Origin: CAZUCE01 sp964619265
GTDB lineage: Bacteria; Planctomycetota; UBA1135; GCA-002686595
Assembly (NCBI GenBank): GCA_964619265.1
Contig: CAZUCE010000022.1
Coordinates: forward strand, 3,240-67,239
Reading direction: 5' to 3'
DNA: 64,000 nt
In this document: positions 51,191 to 59,634 of the stretch, piece after piece
Position numbering within the stretch: position 1 is the stretch's first letter
Layout of the letters: the number at the start of each line of letters is the position of its first letter
Position numbers and translations under genes: made by a program
Notes under the pieces: generated by a model
Seen by the model: only the letters and a program-made list of their open reading frames with translations
The model's database searches: none
Told to the model about the DNA's origin: nothing

Positions 51191-52816
51191 TTAGCCGAGG
51201 AACGGGTAACGCCAGTCCGTGGGAGGGACAAAGGTCTCCTTGATCGTTCGAGCGCTAGTCCAGCGCAAGAGGTTCAGGATCGAGCCGGCCTTGTCGTTGG
51301 TTCCCGAGGCGCGGCTGCCACCAAAGGGCTGTTGCCCGACGACCGCTCCGGTTGGCTTGTCGTTGACGTAGAAGTTGCCAGCTGCGAAGCGCAAACGGTG
51401 GGCGAGATCGGTGATCACACCGCGATCGCGCGCGAAGATGGCGCCGGTGAGTGCATATTCAGAGTCATTGGCGCAGTGCAGGACCGTTTCGTCTAGGTCC
51501 TTGTCGTCGTAGACAAAGACCGTGAGGATCGGGCCGAACAGCTCGCGCAGCATCGTGTCGTAGCCGGGAGTTTTGGCGACGATGACGGTGGGCTCGACGA
51601 AGTAGCCCTTCGAGTCGTCGTATTTTCCACCGAGGACGACGTCGGCATCCGGCGAGGCCTTGGCGGCATCGATGGCCGTCTTTTGGGTGTCGAACGACGC
51701 GCGATCGATGACGGCTCCGAGGAAGTTCGAGAAGTCGGCCGGATCGCCCATCTTCATCTGGGGCAGCTCGGCGGCCAGGCGGTCGCGTACGTCCGCCCAC
51801 AGGGAGGCTGGGATGTACGCACGGCTGGCGGCCGAGCATTTTTGACCTTGGTACTCGAAGGCACCGCGCAGGAGTGCGGTGGACAGCGAGGCTGGGTCGG
51901 CGGAGGGGTGAGCGAACACGAAGTCCTTGCCTCCGGTTTCGCCCACGATGCGCGGGTAGGCACGATAGGACTCCAGGTTGCCAGCGATCGTGCGCCACAT
52001 GTGCTGGAAGGTACCTGTCGAACCGGTGAAGTGGAGGCCGCCCAGGTGCTTGGAGCCGAAAGCCGCTCCGCCGACCACCGGGCCGGAGCCCGGCAGGAAG
52101 TTGACAACTCCGTCCGGCAGGCCGGAAGCGTGCAGCAGCTCCATCAACTTCCAGTTGGACAGCGCTGACGTGGTCGACGGTTTCCACAGGGCGGTATTGC
52201 CGAGGAACGCCGGTGCGGTAGGGAGGTTGCCCGCGATGGAGGTGAAATTGAACGGGGTGATGGCGAACACGAAGCCGTCGAGCGGGCGGTGTTCGAGGCG
52301 GTTCCACATACCCGGTGCGGACTCGGGTTGCTCGGCATAGAGCTGCTCGGTGAAGGCGGCGTTGAAGCGCCAAAAATCGATCAGTTCGCAAGCCGCGTCG
52401 ATCTCGGCTTGGTGACAGGTTTTGGACTGCCCGAGCATGGTCGAGGCGTTGATCGTGTCGCGCCAGGGCCCAGTGAGCAGGTCGGCGGCCTTCAGGAAGA
52501 CCGCGGCGCGTTGCTCCCAGGGGGTGTCGTCCCAGGCGGGGCGCGCGGCTTCGGCGGCTTCGATGGCGGCCTCCACCTCGGCCGGCCCGGCGCGGTGGAC
52601 GCGAGCGATGACCTTGCCATGGTCGTGGGGCGCGACCACGTCGACGAGATCCCCGGTGCGAACTTCGCGACCACCGACCAGGCACGGAATCTCCACGATT
52701 TCGGCGCTCTGACGGGCTAGCTCGGCTTTGAGGGACTGGGTCGATGCGTCGCCGGGGGCGTAGCGTCGAACCGGTTCGTTGGTCGGGAAGGGGGTGGAGA
52801 AGACGCCGTGGGTCAT
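51191..52816 (-). CDS. pruA: L-glutamate gamma-semialdehyde (1-pyrroline-5-carboxylate) dehydrogenase
   Basis: 541 residues from the ATG at 52816; a longer frame upstream adds a Pro/Arg-rich stretch and is disfavoured. It is an aldehyde dehydrogenase of the RocA/PruA1 type that oxidises glutamate semialdehyde to glutamate with NAD. Catalytic residues are visible: Asn190 in AITPFNFTSIAG, Glu293 in RIVGETGGKDF and Cys327 in AFEYQGQKCSAASR. The C-terminal GNFYVNDKPTGAVVGQQPF and GGSRASGTNDKAG are characteristic of P5C dehydrogenases. Proline dehydrogenase is not in the window, so this is the monofunctional form. Confidence 0.93.
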   Translation of the reverse strand: MTHGVFSTPFPTNEPVRRYAPGDASTQSLKAELARQSAEIVEIPCLVGGREVRTGDLVDVVAPHDHGKVIARVHRAGPAEVEAAIEAAEAARPAWDDTPWEQRAAVFLKAADLLTGPWRDTINASTMLGQSKTCHQAEIDAACELIDFWRFNAAFTEQLYAEQPESAPGMWNRLEHRPLDGFVFAITPFNFTSIAGNLPTAPAFLGNTALWKPSTTSALSNWKLMELLHASGLPDGVVNFLPGSGPVVGGAAFGSKHLGGLHFTGSTGTFQHMWRTIAGNLESYRAYPRIVGETGGKDFVFAHPSADPASLSTALLRGAFEYQGQKCSAASRAYIPASLWADVRDRLAAELPQMKMGDPADFSNFLGAVIDRASFDTQKTAIDAAKASPDADVVLGGKYDDSKGYFVEPTVIVAKTPGYDTMLRELFGPILTVFVYDDKDLDETVLHCANDSEYALTGAIFARDRGVITDLAHRLRFAAGNFYVNDKPTGAVVGQQPFGGSRASGTNDKAGSILNLLRWTSARTIKETFVPPTDWRYPFLG

Positions 52817-52942
52817 CGGTCGAGAGGGGAGCCGGATTCGGGGGGGAAGAGCCGGGGCCGAGCGTGGGGGAGAAATGCGATTTGGGGCCGCGCGGAGGGG
52901 CTTCGAGTGCACCCGGCGCGAGGGGTCCGTACTCTATCTCCC

Positions 52943-53773
52943 ATGCACAGCCTTCAATCCCCCCGCTTCGTTCCCCGCACCCTCGCCCTGATCGGCTTCG
53001 TGGCCCTCGCTTCGGCCGCGGTCGGTTCCGGTTGCCAATCCAAGGCCACCCTGGGCAGCACCCGGATCGGCTCTGGCTCCGCCTCGGCCGTGGACAGTGC
53101 GGGTGTGGAGGCTCCTGCTCCCCGTGACCTGTCCTCCAGTGACCCGGCCCTCCGCGACTCCGCCCAGGAGGCCCAGCCTGAGGCGGGCGGGACCCAGCAG
53201 CCCGAATCCGACAAGCCCTCGGCTGAGGATCTTGCGTTCGCCGTGGAAGCGGCCCAGCGCGAACTTTCGATCGCGAGCCTCGAATCCCAAAGCTCGATCG
53301 ACAAGGCGGAGCGCGCAGTCGCCAAAGCCGAAGTCGCCGCGGTGGAAGCTCGCCGGGCCCTGAGTCACTTTGAGGAACGCGACGCCCCTCAAAAGGTGGG
53401 CGAAGCGGAGATTGGTCTTTCGCGCGCCGAGAGCCGCCTCATGGAATCCCGCGACGAGCTCAACGAACTCGAGGCGATGTACTCCGAGGAGCAGTTTGCC
53501 GAACGGACCAAAGAACTGGTTCTCGAACGCGGTCGCCGTAACCTCGCCCTGGCGGAGACCGCGTTTGCGTTGAGCCAGCGCGAACTCGAAACTCTGCGAG
53601 ATTTCACCCACGTGGCCAAGCGTGCCGAGCTGACGCGCGCCTTGGAGAACGCAGAGCGCGAGATCGAATCCGCTACAGCGGCTTTGGAGATCGCAAAGGC
53701 CAAGGCCGATTTGTCCCTCCTGCGCAAAGAGCGGGCGGTGACGAAGGCCGAGAAGAAGCTGAGCGACCAATGA
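52943..53773 (+). CDS. Coiled-coil lipoprotein
   Basis: 276 residues from the ATG at 52943. The lipoprotein-type signal TLALIGFVALASAAVGSGC has a probable lipidated Cys31. A Ser/Pro/Glu-rich linker follows (about 32-95), then a long uninterrupted charged coiled coil (about 95-275; ELSIASLESQSSIDKAERAV, AEKKLSDQ at the end). This is similar in layout to periplasmic adaptor or HlyD-like helices but without a recognised domain. It overlaps the next gene by 4 bases (ATGA) and starts the run leading to the ebo-like genes. It is divergent from pruA. Confidence 0.75.
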   Translation: MHSLQSPRFVPRTLALIGFVALASAAVGSGCQSKATLGSTRIGSGSASAVDSAGVEAPAPRDLSSSDPALRDSAQEAQPEAGGTQQPESDKPSAEDLAFAVEAAQRELSIASLESQSSIDKAERAVAKAEVAAVEARRALSHFEERDAPQKVGEAEIGLSRAESRLMESRDELNELEAMYSEEQFAERTKELVLERGRRNLALAETAFALSQRELETLRDFTHVAKRAELTRALENAEREIESATAALEIAKAKADLSLLRKERAVTKAEKKLSDQ

Positions 53774-54996
53774 TCGGTGCGATTGCCTGGCTAGCGCTTC
53801 ACGGGGCGCCGGTCGCGGTACAGGTCCTCCAAGAACCTGCCCCCCAAGAACCGGCCATCCAGGAACCGAATCTCCAAGGCCCTGAGGAACTTCCCGGTCC
53901 CAGCCTGCGTGGCGTGCCGGACACCATGTCAGCCGAAGATGTCCAGCGGACGCTGGATCAGGCGCTCGACTGGCTTCTCAAAGCTCAAAACGACGACGGT
54001 TCGTTCGGAAGCGGGGCGCTGGAGGGTGTGCTCGAAATGGGCTTCGCCGTGGAGACCTATTCCAACTGGCAATACGGCGCCCACGGTTTGGCCTTGGTCG
54101 CTCTGCTTCAGGTTCCGGAAACTCCGGCCATTCGAGAGGCTCTGGAGCGCGCAATCCAATGGATCGATGTCCGGCGCGAACCGCGCCGTGGCAGTCACTG
54201 GGACGTGGACTACACGTGGAGCGCGCTGTACGGACTGGTCGCTGCCGCCGCGGTGGCCAGTGACGAGCGTTTTGCGGAAGGCCCTTTCGCGGAAGCGATG
54301 GAGCGCGTGGGCCGAACCTCCTGGAAAATTCTAGAGCGGAACGAGGTGCCGACCGGGGGGTGGGCCTACTACGACGATCCGCCGTTTACCTCGCGCCCGA
54401 CCTGGGCGACCAGCTTTTGCACGGCCCTGGTGCTGCCTGCGCTGAAGCAGGCCGAGAAGCTCGGGTGGGTGGATCAGTCGGATTCTTCGCGGCGCGCGCT
54501 AGCGACTCTCCAGCGCGCCCAGTTGCCCACAGGCGCCTACACCTACAACGCTTCTGATGGAGTCCAGCGCATCCGCGCTGGCGAGTCCATCAACCACGTC
54601 AAGGGGAGCCTCGGCCGCATCCAGGTTGCGAATTGGGCCCGCGCGGCGGTGGGAGACAAGAGCATGACCGCCGATCAAATCCGCGAGGGGCTTGAGAACT
54701 TCTTCGAGTACCACAAGTTCTTAGACGTTGCGCGCATGCGCCCCGTGCCCCACGAGGCGTACTACGCCAACGCCGGCTACTTCTATCTGTTCGCTCACTT
54801 CTACGCCGCCCAGGTCATCGAGCTGCTGCCCGCGGCCGAGCGCGAGGCTTGGCACGCGCGGCTGCGGCCGCATCTGGCTAAAATCCAGGAAGCCAACGGT
54901 TCAACGGTCGATTTCCTGGGGACGTCCTACACCCGCACAGCCGGGACCGCGATGACTATCTACGCCCTTTCGGTGGGGCTGACCGCCGATGAGTGA
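53770..54996 (+). CDS. Prenyltransferase/squalene-cyclase-type alpha-toroid protein
   Basis: 408 residues. After an Ala/Pro/Glu-rich N-terminus with QEP repeats (20-45) come alpha/alpha-barrel repeats of the squalene-oxidase kind: LDWLLKAQNDDGSFGSGAL, WDVDYTWSALYGLVAAAA, GWAYYDDPPFTSRPTWATSF and ALATLQRAQLPTGAYTY. A complete class II cyclase DxDD motif is not seen. The protein is therefore probably not a terpene cyclase but a non-catalytic or hydrolase-like relative, common as exported protein in planctomycetes. It overlaps the flanking genes on both sides (4 and 8 bases), tying it to the eboA-eboB genes. Confidence 0.75.
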   Translation: MIGAIAWLALHGAPVAVQVLQEPAPQEPAIQEPNLQGPEELPGPSLRGVPDTMSAEDVQRTLDQALDWLLKAQNDDGSFGSGALEGVLEMGFAVETYSNWQYGAHGLALVALLQVPETPAIREALERAIQWIDVRREPRRGSHWDVDYTWSALYGLVAAAAVASDERFAEGPFAEAMERVGRTSWKILERNEVPTGGWAYYDDPPFTSRPTWATSFCTALVLPALKQAEKLGWVDQSDSSRRALATLQRAQLPTGAYTYNASDGVQRIRAGESINHVKGSLGRIQVANWARAAVGDKSMTADQIREGLENFFEYHKFLDVARMRPVPHEAYYANAGYFYLFAHFYAAQVIELLPAAEREAWHARLRPHLAKIQEANGSTVDFLGTSYTRTAGTAMTIYALSVGLTADE

Positions 54997-55885
54997 GGTG
55001 AGTTCCTGGCTGGCGGAGGCCTTGGGCTGCGTGCTTGACGAATCGGCCGGCCGCTTTGCGGTCGAGTCTTGCAAAGAGGTGCAGGACGGTGTGAACGCGG
55101 CCCGGTTCGGGGCCCTGATGGGGCGGGCCGGGCGCGTGGCGCGAGGCGCAGCTCTGGATTTGCAGACCTTACCGGCTCCAACCGAAGGGTTGGCGGGCTG
55201 GCACGTTGAACGTTGGTCGGCGGTCGATGCGTTGCGCGTTTACCTCGTGCTGGAGCTGGCCGGCGTCGACGGCCCGAGCGGAGCTGCGATTGTCGAGGAG
55301 GCTTTCCGGTACGCCGATGAGGGCGAGCTGGTTTCCCTTTATCGCGGGCTGTTTTTGCTGCCCGAGCCCAAACGGTTCGCCTGGCGCGCCGGTGAGGGGG
55401 CACGCACGAATATGCTCAGTGTCTTTGAGGCGGTTGTCTGCGACGGGCCTTACCCCGTCCGGCACTTCGATGAGGTGGCTTGGAAGCAGGCACTGCTCAA
55501 GTCCCTGTTTGTGGGGGCTCGTCTCGCTAGCGTGCACGGCGTCGATTCCAGACTCTCGCCGGATGTGGCCCGCATGGCCCTCGACTACGCGGACGAACGA
55601 CGCAGCGCCGGGCGCCAGATTCCGCCTGAGCTGTGGATGCTGCTCGGACCCCACGGCGGTCAGCGCGGAATCGATGCACTGATCGCTGAGCTTGCGAGCC
55701 CCCATCAACCCTGCCGAGCCGGGGCCATTTTGGGCCTGGCCCGGGCCGGGGAGCAGGCTCGGTCCAGAGCTGCCCTAGAAGGGGATCAGAGCGCTGACTT
55801 GCAAGCTCTGATCGGGTCCCGTTTCGCCTCAAGTTCTTCTCCCTCGAGTTCGGCCTTTGCTGAACTCGACCGACTGCCTTCCTGA
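54989..55885 (+). CDS. eboA: EboA-like protein
   Basis: 298 residues, starting 8 bases inside the previous gene. Family-typical segments are WSAVDALRVYLVLELAG, ELVSLYRGLFLLPEPKRF, EGARTNMLSVFEAVVCDG, PVRHFDEVAWKQALLKSLFV and ARMALDYADERRSAGRQIPP. These match EboA, the first protein of the ebo cluster, a helical protein without known enzymatic activity. A Ser-rich C-terminal tail is lineage-specific. The eboB-like gene follows after 15 bases, which strongly supports the assignment. Biochemical role unknown; the cluster is associated with moving metabolite precursors across the cytoplasmic membrane. Confidence 0.85.
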   Translation: MSEVSSWLAEALGCVLDESAGRFAVESCKEVQDGVNAARFGALMGRAGRVARGAALDLQTLPAPTEGLAGWHVERWSAVDALRVYLVLELAGVDGPSGAAIVEEAFRYADEGELVSLYRGLFLLPEPKRFAWRAGEGARTNMLSVFEAVVCDGPYPVRHFDEVAWKQALLKSLFVGARLASVHGVDSRLSPDVARMALDYADERRSAGRQIPPELWMLLGPHGGQRGIDALIAELASPHQPCRAGAILGLARAGEQARSRAALEGDQSADLQALIGSRFASSSSPSSSAFAELDRLPS

Positions 55886-55900
55886 CGGACCCGTCCCCCC

Positions 55901-56797
55901 ATGCGCTTCTTCGATCCTCACATTCACTGCATCAGTCGGACCACGGACGACTATGAGGCCATGGCCAAGGCCGGGGTGCGAGCCGTCATCGAGCCGGCGT
56001 TTTGGCTGGGTCAGCCGCGCACGAATCTCGGCGCCTTCGTGGATTACTACTCGATGCTGATCGGCTGGGAGCGCTTCCGTGCCAAGCAGTTCGGGATCCG
56101 CCACTTCTGCGCCATGGGACTCAACTCGAAAGAGGCCAACGACGAGGGTCTGGCCCGGGAAGTGCTCGAAATTCTACCTCGCTTTGCCTTTAAAGAAGGC
56201 GTGGTCGCGATTGGAGAGATTGGTTACGACGAGATCACCGAGGCCGAGGACAAGGCCTATCGACATCAGCTGCAATTGGCGAAGGACAACGACATGGTGG
56301 TGATGGTTCATTCGCCCCATCGCGACAAAAAACGCGGCATCATCCGGTCCCTCGATGTGGCCCAGGAAGTGGGCATCGAGATGGGCAAGCTGGTCATCGA
56401 TCACAACAACGAAGAGACCGTGGAAGACACCCTGGATCGCGGGGCCTGGGCGGCGTTTACCATCTATCCGAACACGAAGATGGGCTCCGGCCGGATGGTG
56501 GAATTGGTTCAGAAGTATGGCAAGGAGCGGATCCTCGTCGACAGTTCGGCGGATTGGGGCGTGAGCGATCCCCTGTCGGTGCCGAAAACGGCCAAGCTGA
56601 TGCTCGAGCGCGGTGTGCCCGAAGACGTGGTGGAGGCGACCACCTGGGGGAACGCCGTTGTGGCCTACGGACAATCCGGGCAATTCACCGAGGAAGAGCT
56701 ACTCACTTCGCCGGGCATCGATCAATCCGAGCTGTTTGAGGACAACTCGGTTCTGCGGGGCCAGGCCCCGAACGTGGAGGGCCCGGTCCCGAACTGA
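55901..56797 (+). CDS. eboB: EboB-like TatD-family metal-dependent hydrolase
   Basis: 298 residues. TIM-barrel amidohydrolase with metal ligands Asp5/His7/His9 (FFDPHIHCISRTTDDYEAM), VVAIGEIGYDEI, VMVHSPHRDKKRG, GKLVIDHNNEETVED and ILVDSSADWGVSDPL. The segment EPAFWLGQPRTNLGAFVDYY and the RDKKRG motif separate it from DNase TatD and place it with the TatD-like protein of ebo clusters. It directly follows eboA. Substrate unknown. The next gene, a sensor kinase, starts 84 bases downstream behind a pho-box-like repeat. Confidence 0.88.
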   Translation: MRFFDPHIHCISRTTDDYEAMAKAGVRAVIEPAFWLGQPRTNLGAFVDYYSMLIGWERFRAKQFGIRHFCAMGLNSKEANDEGLAREVLEILPRFAFKEGVVAIGEIGYDEITEAEDKAYRHQLQLAKDNDMVVMVHSPHRDKKRGIIRSLDVAQEVGIEMGKLVIDHNNEETVEDTLDRGAWAAFTIYPNTKMGSGRMVELVQKYGKERILVDSSADWGVSDPLSVPKTAKLMLERGVPEDVVEATTWGNAVVAYGQSGQFTEEELLTSPGIDQSELFEDNSVLRGQAPNVEGPVPN

Positions 56798-56829
56798 CGC
56801 CCCCCTGAGGGCTCCTTGAATCTGGGACC

Positions 56830-56850
56830 TGTTGACGGGTTGGTGACAGG
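56830..56850 (+). promoter_or_regulatory. Direct repeat resembling a pho box, upstream of the kinase gene
   Basis: TGTTGAC (56830-56836) and TGGTGAC (56841-56847) are 11 bases apart. On the complementary strand this reads CTGTCAC-CAAC-CCGTCAA, the 7-4-7 layout of PhoB boxes. It lies 31-51 bases upstream of the sensor-kinase start. Related repeats recur at 59523-59550. Probable target of an OmpR/PhoB-type regulator, perhaps the one encoded here. Confidence 0.5.
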
Positions 56851-56880
56851 GAATTCGGTGGGGAGGCTACCTTCGAAGGA

Positions 56881-58791
56881 ATGGCCTCCGCCCCTCGATC
56901 CATCCGCTCGAAAGCCGAGCAGGCCGTTTTGCTGTTCGGTTTGCTGGGAGCTTTGGCCCTGCTCGCGGCGGCTTTCCTGGATTCGAGCAATTTGGAGGAG
57001 CGAGCAGCGACTCGCCTCAGCGCGGGCGCAGGCACGATTGCGCAGATTGCGACGCAGCGCTGGGAGGGGCTTCGCAAAGACCGGGATCTTCCCAAGAAGT
57101 CGATCCTGGGCGAGTTCCTGATCCCGGCGGAGCCGGAACCAGGGGTCGGGCAACCTGAAGACCCAGCCGAAGATCCCCTCCAGGCTCTGCTTCTGCACAG
57201 CGCTGAAGCGGCTCTCCTGCGACGCGAAGTTGGAGCGGCGCTTTCCACCGCACGGCAGGTCTTGGATTCAAACGCTGGCCCCGCACTTAAAGCTCGGGCG
57301 CACTTCGTGTCGCTGCGAGGGTGGAGCGAGCTGGAGGATCCCGCGCTGGTCAGATTCCACAGGGACGCTCTGCTCGCGACCTTGGCAGATCCACGGGTGG
57401 AGGGAACCTCCATCAAGCTCTTGGCCCTGATGGTCGAGCCGATAGATCCGGAGCGTGCCCGCGCCGGGCTTTTGAGCGGGGAGTTCACCTTGCCGGCCCC
57501 AAAGGACGCTCTTCGCGTTCGGCGCGACGAACTGGAGTTGATTTGGGATCCGTGGTGGAAAGCGATCGCCAGCCAACTCGGGATGGATCACACCGAGCAA
57601 GATTCGGCGGAAGTTTGGCGCGAGGACCAGCGCATTCAGGACCAGTTGGCCGCAAAAATCCGCGAACAACGCTCCGAATTTCCAGAAGAGTGGGTCTTTC
57701 TGCGCATCGAGGGCGGGACCTTTGGTATCCGGCCAGAATTAAAGAGCCTGCGAGTCGCCTGGGTCGACGAAGCCACCCTGGTTCAAGAGTTGTGGGACTT
57801 TGTTCCACCGCCGGGCCGGGGGGGCTTTCAGCTTGGCGGCCAGGTGCTCGATCACCACGTCTGGAGCACGACCCACACCCTGGCGGAAGCCCCGTTCCGG
57901 ATTTCGGTGCGCCACCCGGACCCCTGGGCCGACTTGCGTTCGGAGCAGGCTCGCAGGCTGGGGCTGCGGCTGGGGCTCGGGGCCCTGGCGCTGGGCGTGG
58001 TCGCCTCGGCGCTGGTCGCCGCACGCTCCATGGCGCGCGCCCGCAAGCTCGATGCCCTTCGAAGAACCTTCGTCGCCAGCGTCTCCCACGACCTACGCAC
58101 GCCAACCCAGTCCGTTTTGCTGCTCGCCGAAACCCTGGAGCAAGGGCGAATCGCGACGCCGGAAGGCCGGGGGCGCTATGTCACAGGAATCCGTCGCGAA
58201 GCCCAGCGAATGCGGAGGCTCGTGGAAGATCTCCTGGACGTCGCTCGTCTGGAAAGAGGCGAAGGGGCGCGCATCGAGCGCCGGCCGGTGGATATGGAGA
58301 GTTTTCTGAACGAGTTGGAGTCCGCCATGGAGGAACGGGCCAGCGAGGCGGGAGCCCGCCTCGAGCTGATCCGTGGATCGCTTCCGGCGCAGCTGCATCT
58401 CGACGCGGACAGCGTGCATCGCTCGATTTGGAACCTGTTTGAAAATGCCCTACGGCACGGCCGATGGCCGGATCGCGAGCCGGAGGTCACCGTCGAGGTG
58501 GATGGGAATGAACGCGAGTTGGTCGTCACGGTGATCGACTCCGGTCCCGGGATCCCGGCTCGCTTTGCTTCCAAAGCCTTCGAGCCGTTCGAGCGCCTTC
58601 ATTCCGCCAAGGACTTGAACGCCGATACGGGTACTGGCCTCGGGCTTTCGATTGTGCGCGCCTTGACTCGAGCCCATGGGGGCGATGTGGAGCTTGGAGC
58701 CCGTCCCGACCGGAAGGACGGCGCACGGTTCCGCGCTCGCTTCGCCACGGGGGAATCCGGTTCGACCCCCGGCGAGGAGAACGCCGCATGA
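56881..58791 (+). CDS. Sensor histidine kinase with large extracytoplasmic domain
   Basis: 636 residues. TM1 is at about 20-40, then a ~320-residue, probably periplasmic, sensor region without a recognised fold, TM2 at about 360-382 (GALALGVVASALVAARS), and the HisKA dimerisation helix with His403 (FVASVSHDLRTPTQSVL). The HATPase domain shows the N box (IWNLFENALRHGRW), VIDSGPGIPARF, KAFEPFERLHS and TGTGLGLSIVRAL. It overlaps the response-regulator gene by 4 bases (ATGA). Its place right after eboA-eboB suggests that the pair may sense an envelope or metabolite state linked to that cluster; this is inference. Confidence 0.93.
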   Translation: MASAPRSIRSKAEQAVLLFGLLGALALLAAAFLDSSNLEERAATRLSAGAGTIAQIATQRWEGLRKDRDLPKKSILGEFLIPAEPEPGVGQPEDPAEDPLQALLLHSAEAALLRREVGAALSTARQVLDSNAGPALKARAHFVSLRGWSELEDPALVRFHRDALLATLADPRVEGTSIKLLALMVEPIDPERARAGLLSGEFTLPAPKDALRVRRDELELIWDPWWKAIASQLGMDHTEQDSAEVWREDQRIQDQLAAKIREQRSEFPEEWVFLRIEGGTFGIRPELKSLRVAWVDEATLVQELWDFVPPPGRGGFQLGGQVLDHHVWSTTHTLAEAPFRISVRHPDPWADLRSEQARRLGLRLGLGALALGVVASALVAARSMARARKLDALRRTFVASVSHDLRTPTQSVLLLAETLEQGRIATPEGRGRYVTGIRREAQRMRRLVEDLLDVARLERGEGARIERRPVDMESFLNELESAMEERASEAGARLELIRGSLPAQLHLDADSVHRSIWNLFENALRHGRWPDREPEVTVEVDGNERELVVTVIDSGPGIPARFASKAFEPFERLHSAKDLNADTGTGLGLSIVRALTRAHGGDVELGARPDRKDGARFRARFATGESGSTPGEENAA

Positions 58792-59513
58792 CCCGCATTT
58801 TGGTGATCGAAGACGAGCCGATGATCCGCATGGGGCTGGTCGATGTGCTGCGCTCGGAGGGCTATGAAGTCCTCGAAGCGGCCGACGGCGAGCGCGGGCT
58901 GGAATTGGCCCTGCGCGAGGACCCCGGCGGCATCCTGCTCGACCTGATGCTTCCCAAACGCGACGGCTTCTCCGTCCTACAGGCCTTGCGTGAAGATCGC
59001 TCGACCGCGAGCGTTTTGATCTTGTCGGCGCGGGGGGAAGAGCTCGATCGGGTGCAGGGTTTTGAGTATGGAGCCGACGACTACGTGGTCAAACCCTTTT
59101 CCACCGCCGAAGTTCTGGCCCGCCTGCGGGCGGCGCTAGCGCGCCGGTCTGGGGCTACTCCTGGAATCGGAGAAACTGAAGACGTCTCGGCCGTTCGCTT
59201 CGGAGATGTGCACGTGGACTTCCAGGCCTACAGCCTGATGCGTGGTGGCGAACGCTTCGGGCTTTCGCGACGGGAAATGGACCTCTTGCGCTACTTCTTG
59301 GCCCGCGAGGGCGAGAGCCTCGAACGGCTTCAAATTCTCGAAGACGTGTGGCCCAGCAACGAGTCTCCGACCCTGCGTACCATCGATCAGCACGTACTCA
59401 AGCTGCGCAAGAAAATCGAAGCCAAGCCGGAAAGCCCGCGGCACCTGATCACCGTTCACCGGGTGGGCTATCGATTTCTTCGGCGCCCCGGCGACGACCG
59501 CGAGGACCGGTGA
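58788..59513 (+). CDS. OmpR/PhoB-family response regulator
   Basis: 241 residues. In the receiver domain, ILVIEDEPMI gives the acidic pair Asp9/Glu10, the phospho-acceptor Asp52 is in GILLDLMLPKRDG, Ser/Thr is in VLILSARG and Lys is in YVVKPFSTAEVLARL. The winged-helix DNA-binding domain (about 135-235) has LSRREMDLLRYFLAREGE, VWPSNESPTLRTIDQHVLKL, RKKIE and LITVHRVGYRF. It is translationally coupled to the kinase. Members bind tandem 7-bp half-sites with 10-11-bp period, matching the repeats found upstream of the kinase gene and just after this gene. Confidence 0.95.
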   Translation: MTRILVIEDEPMIRMGLVDVLRSEGYEVLEAADGERGLELALREDPGGILLDLMLPKRDGFSVLQALREDRSTASVLILSARGEELDRVQGFEYGADDYVVKPFSTAEVLARLRAALARRSGATPGIGETEDVSAVRFGDVHVDFQAYSLMRGGERFGLSRREMDLLRYFLAREGESLERLQILEDVWPSNESPTLRTIDQHVLKLRKKIEAKPESPRHLITVHRVGYRFLRRPGDDREDR

Positions 59514-59522
59514 GGGGATCCC

Positions 59523-59550
59523 TTGACAGCCTGTTGACCGGTGTTGACAG
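59523..59550 (+). promoter_or_regulatory. Triple TTGAC repeat, pho-box-like
   Basis: TTGACA (59523), TTGACC (59534) and TTGACA (59544) are spaced 11 and 10 bases. On the other strand this reads CTGTCA..GGTCA..CTGTCA. The array begins 10 bases after the regulator's stop and 85 bases before the HEAT-repeat gene start, so it could control that gene. Same motif as at 56830-56850. Confidence 0.55.
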
Positions 59551-59634
59551 CTCGCAAACAGGCCGCGGTCGATCGACTCGTAAGGCGGGTGAACGCGCGG
59601 CGCACTTCCGCACCGCCAGCCCCCTGGAACACCT

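Noticed and set aside
53770..54996. Squalene-hopene cyclase (hopanoid synthesis)
   Set aside because: It is only about 408 residues versus ~630-700, lacks the complete DxDD motif and has no other hopanoid genes nearby. Only the toroid repeats match.
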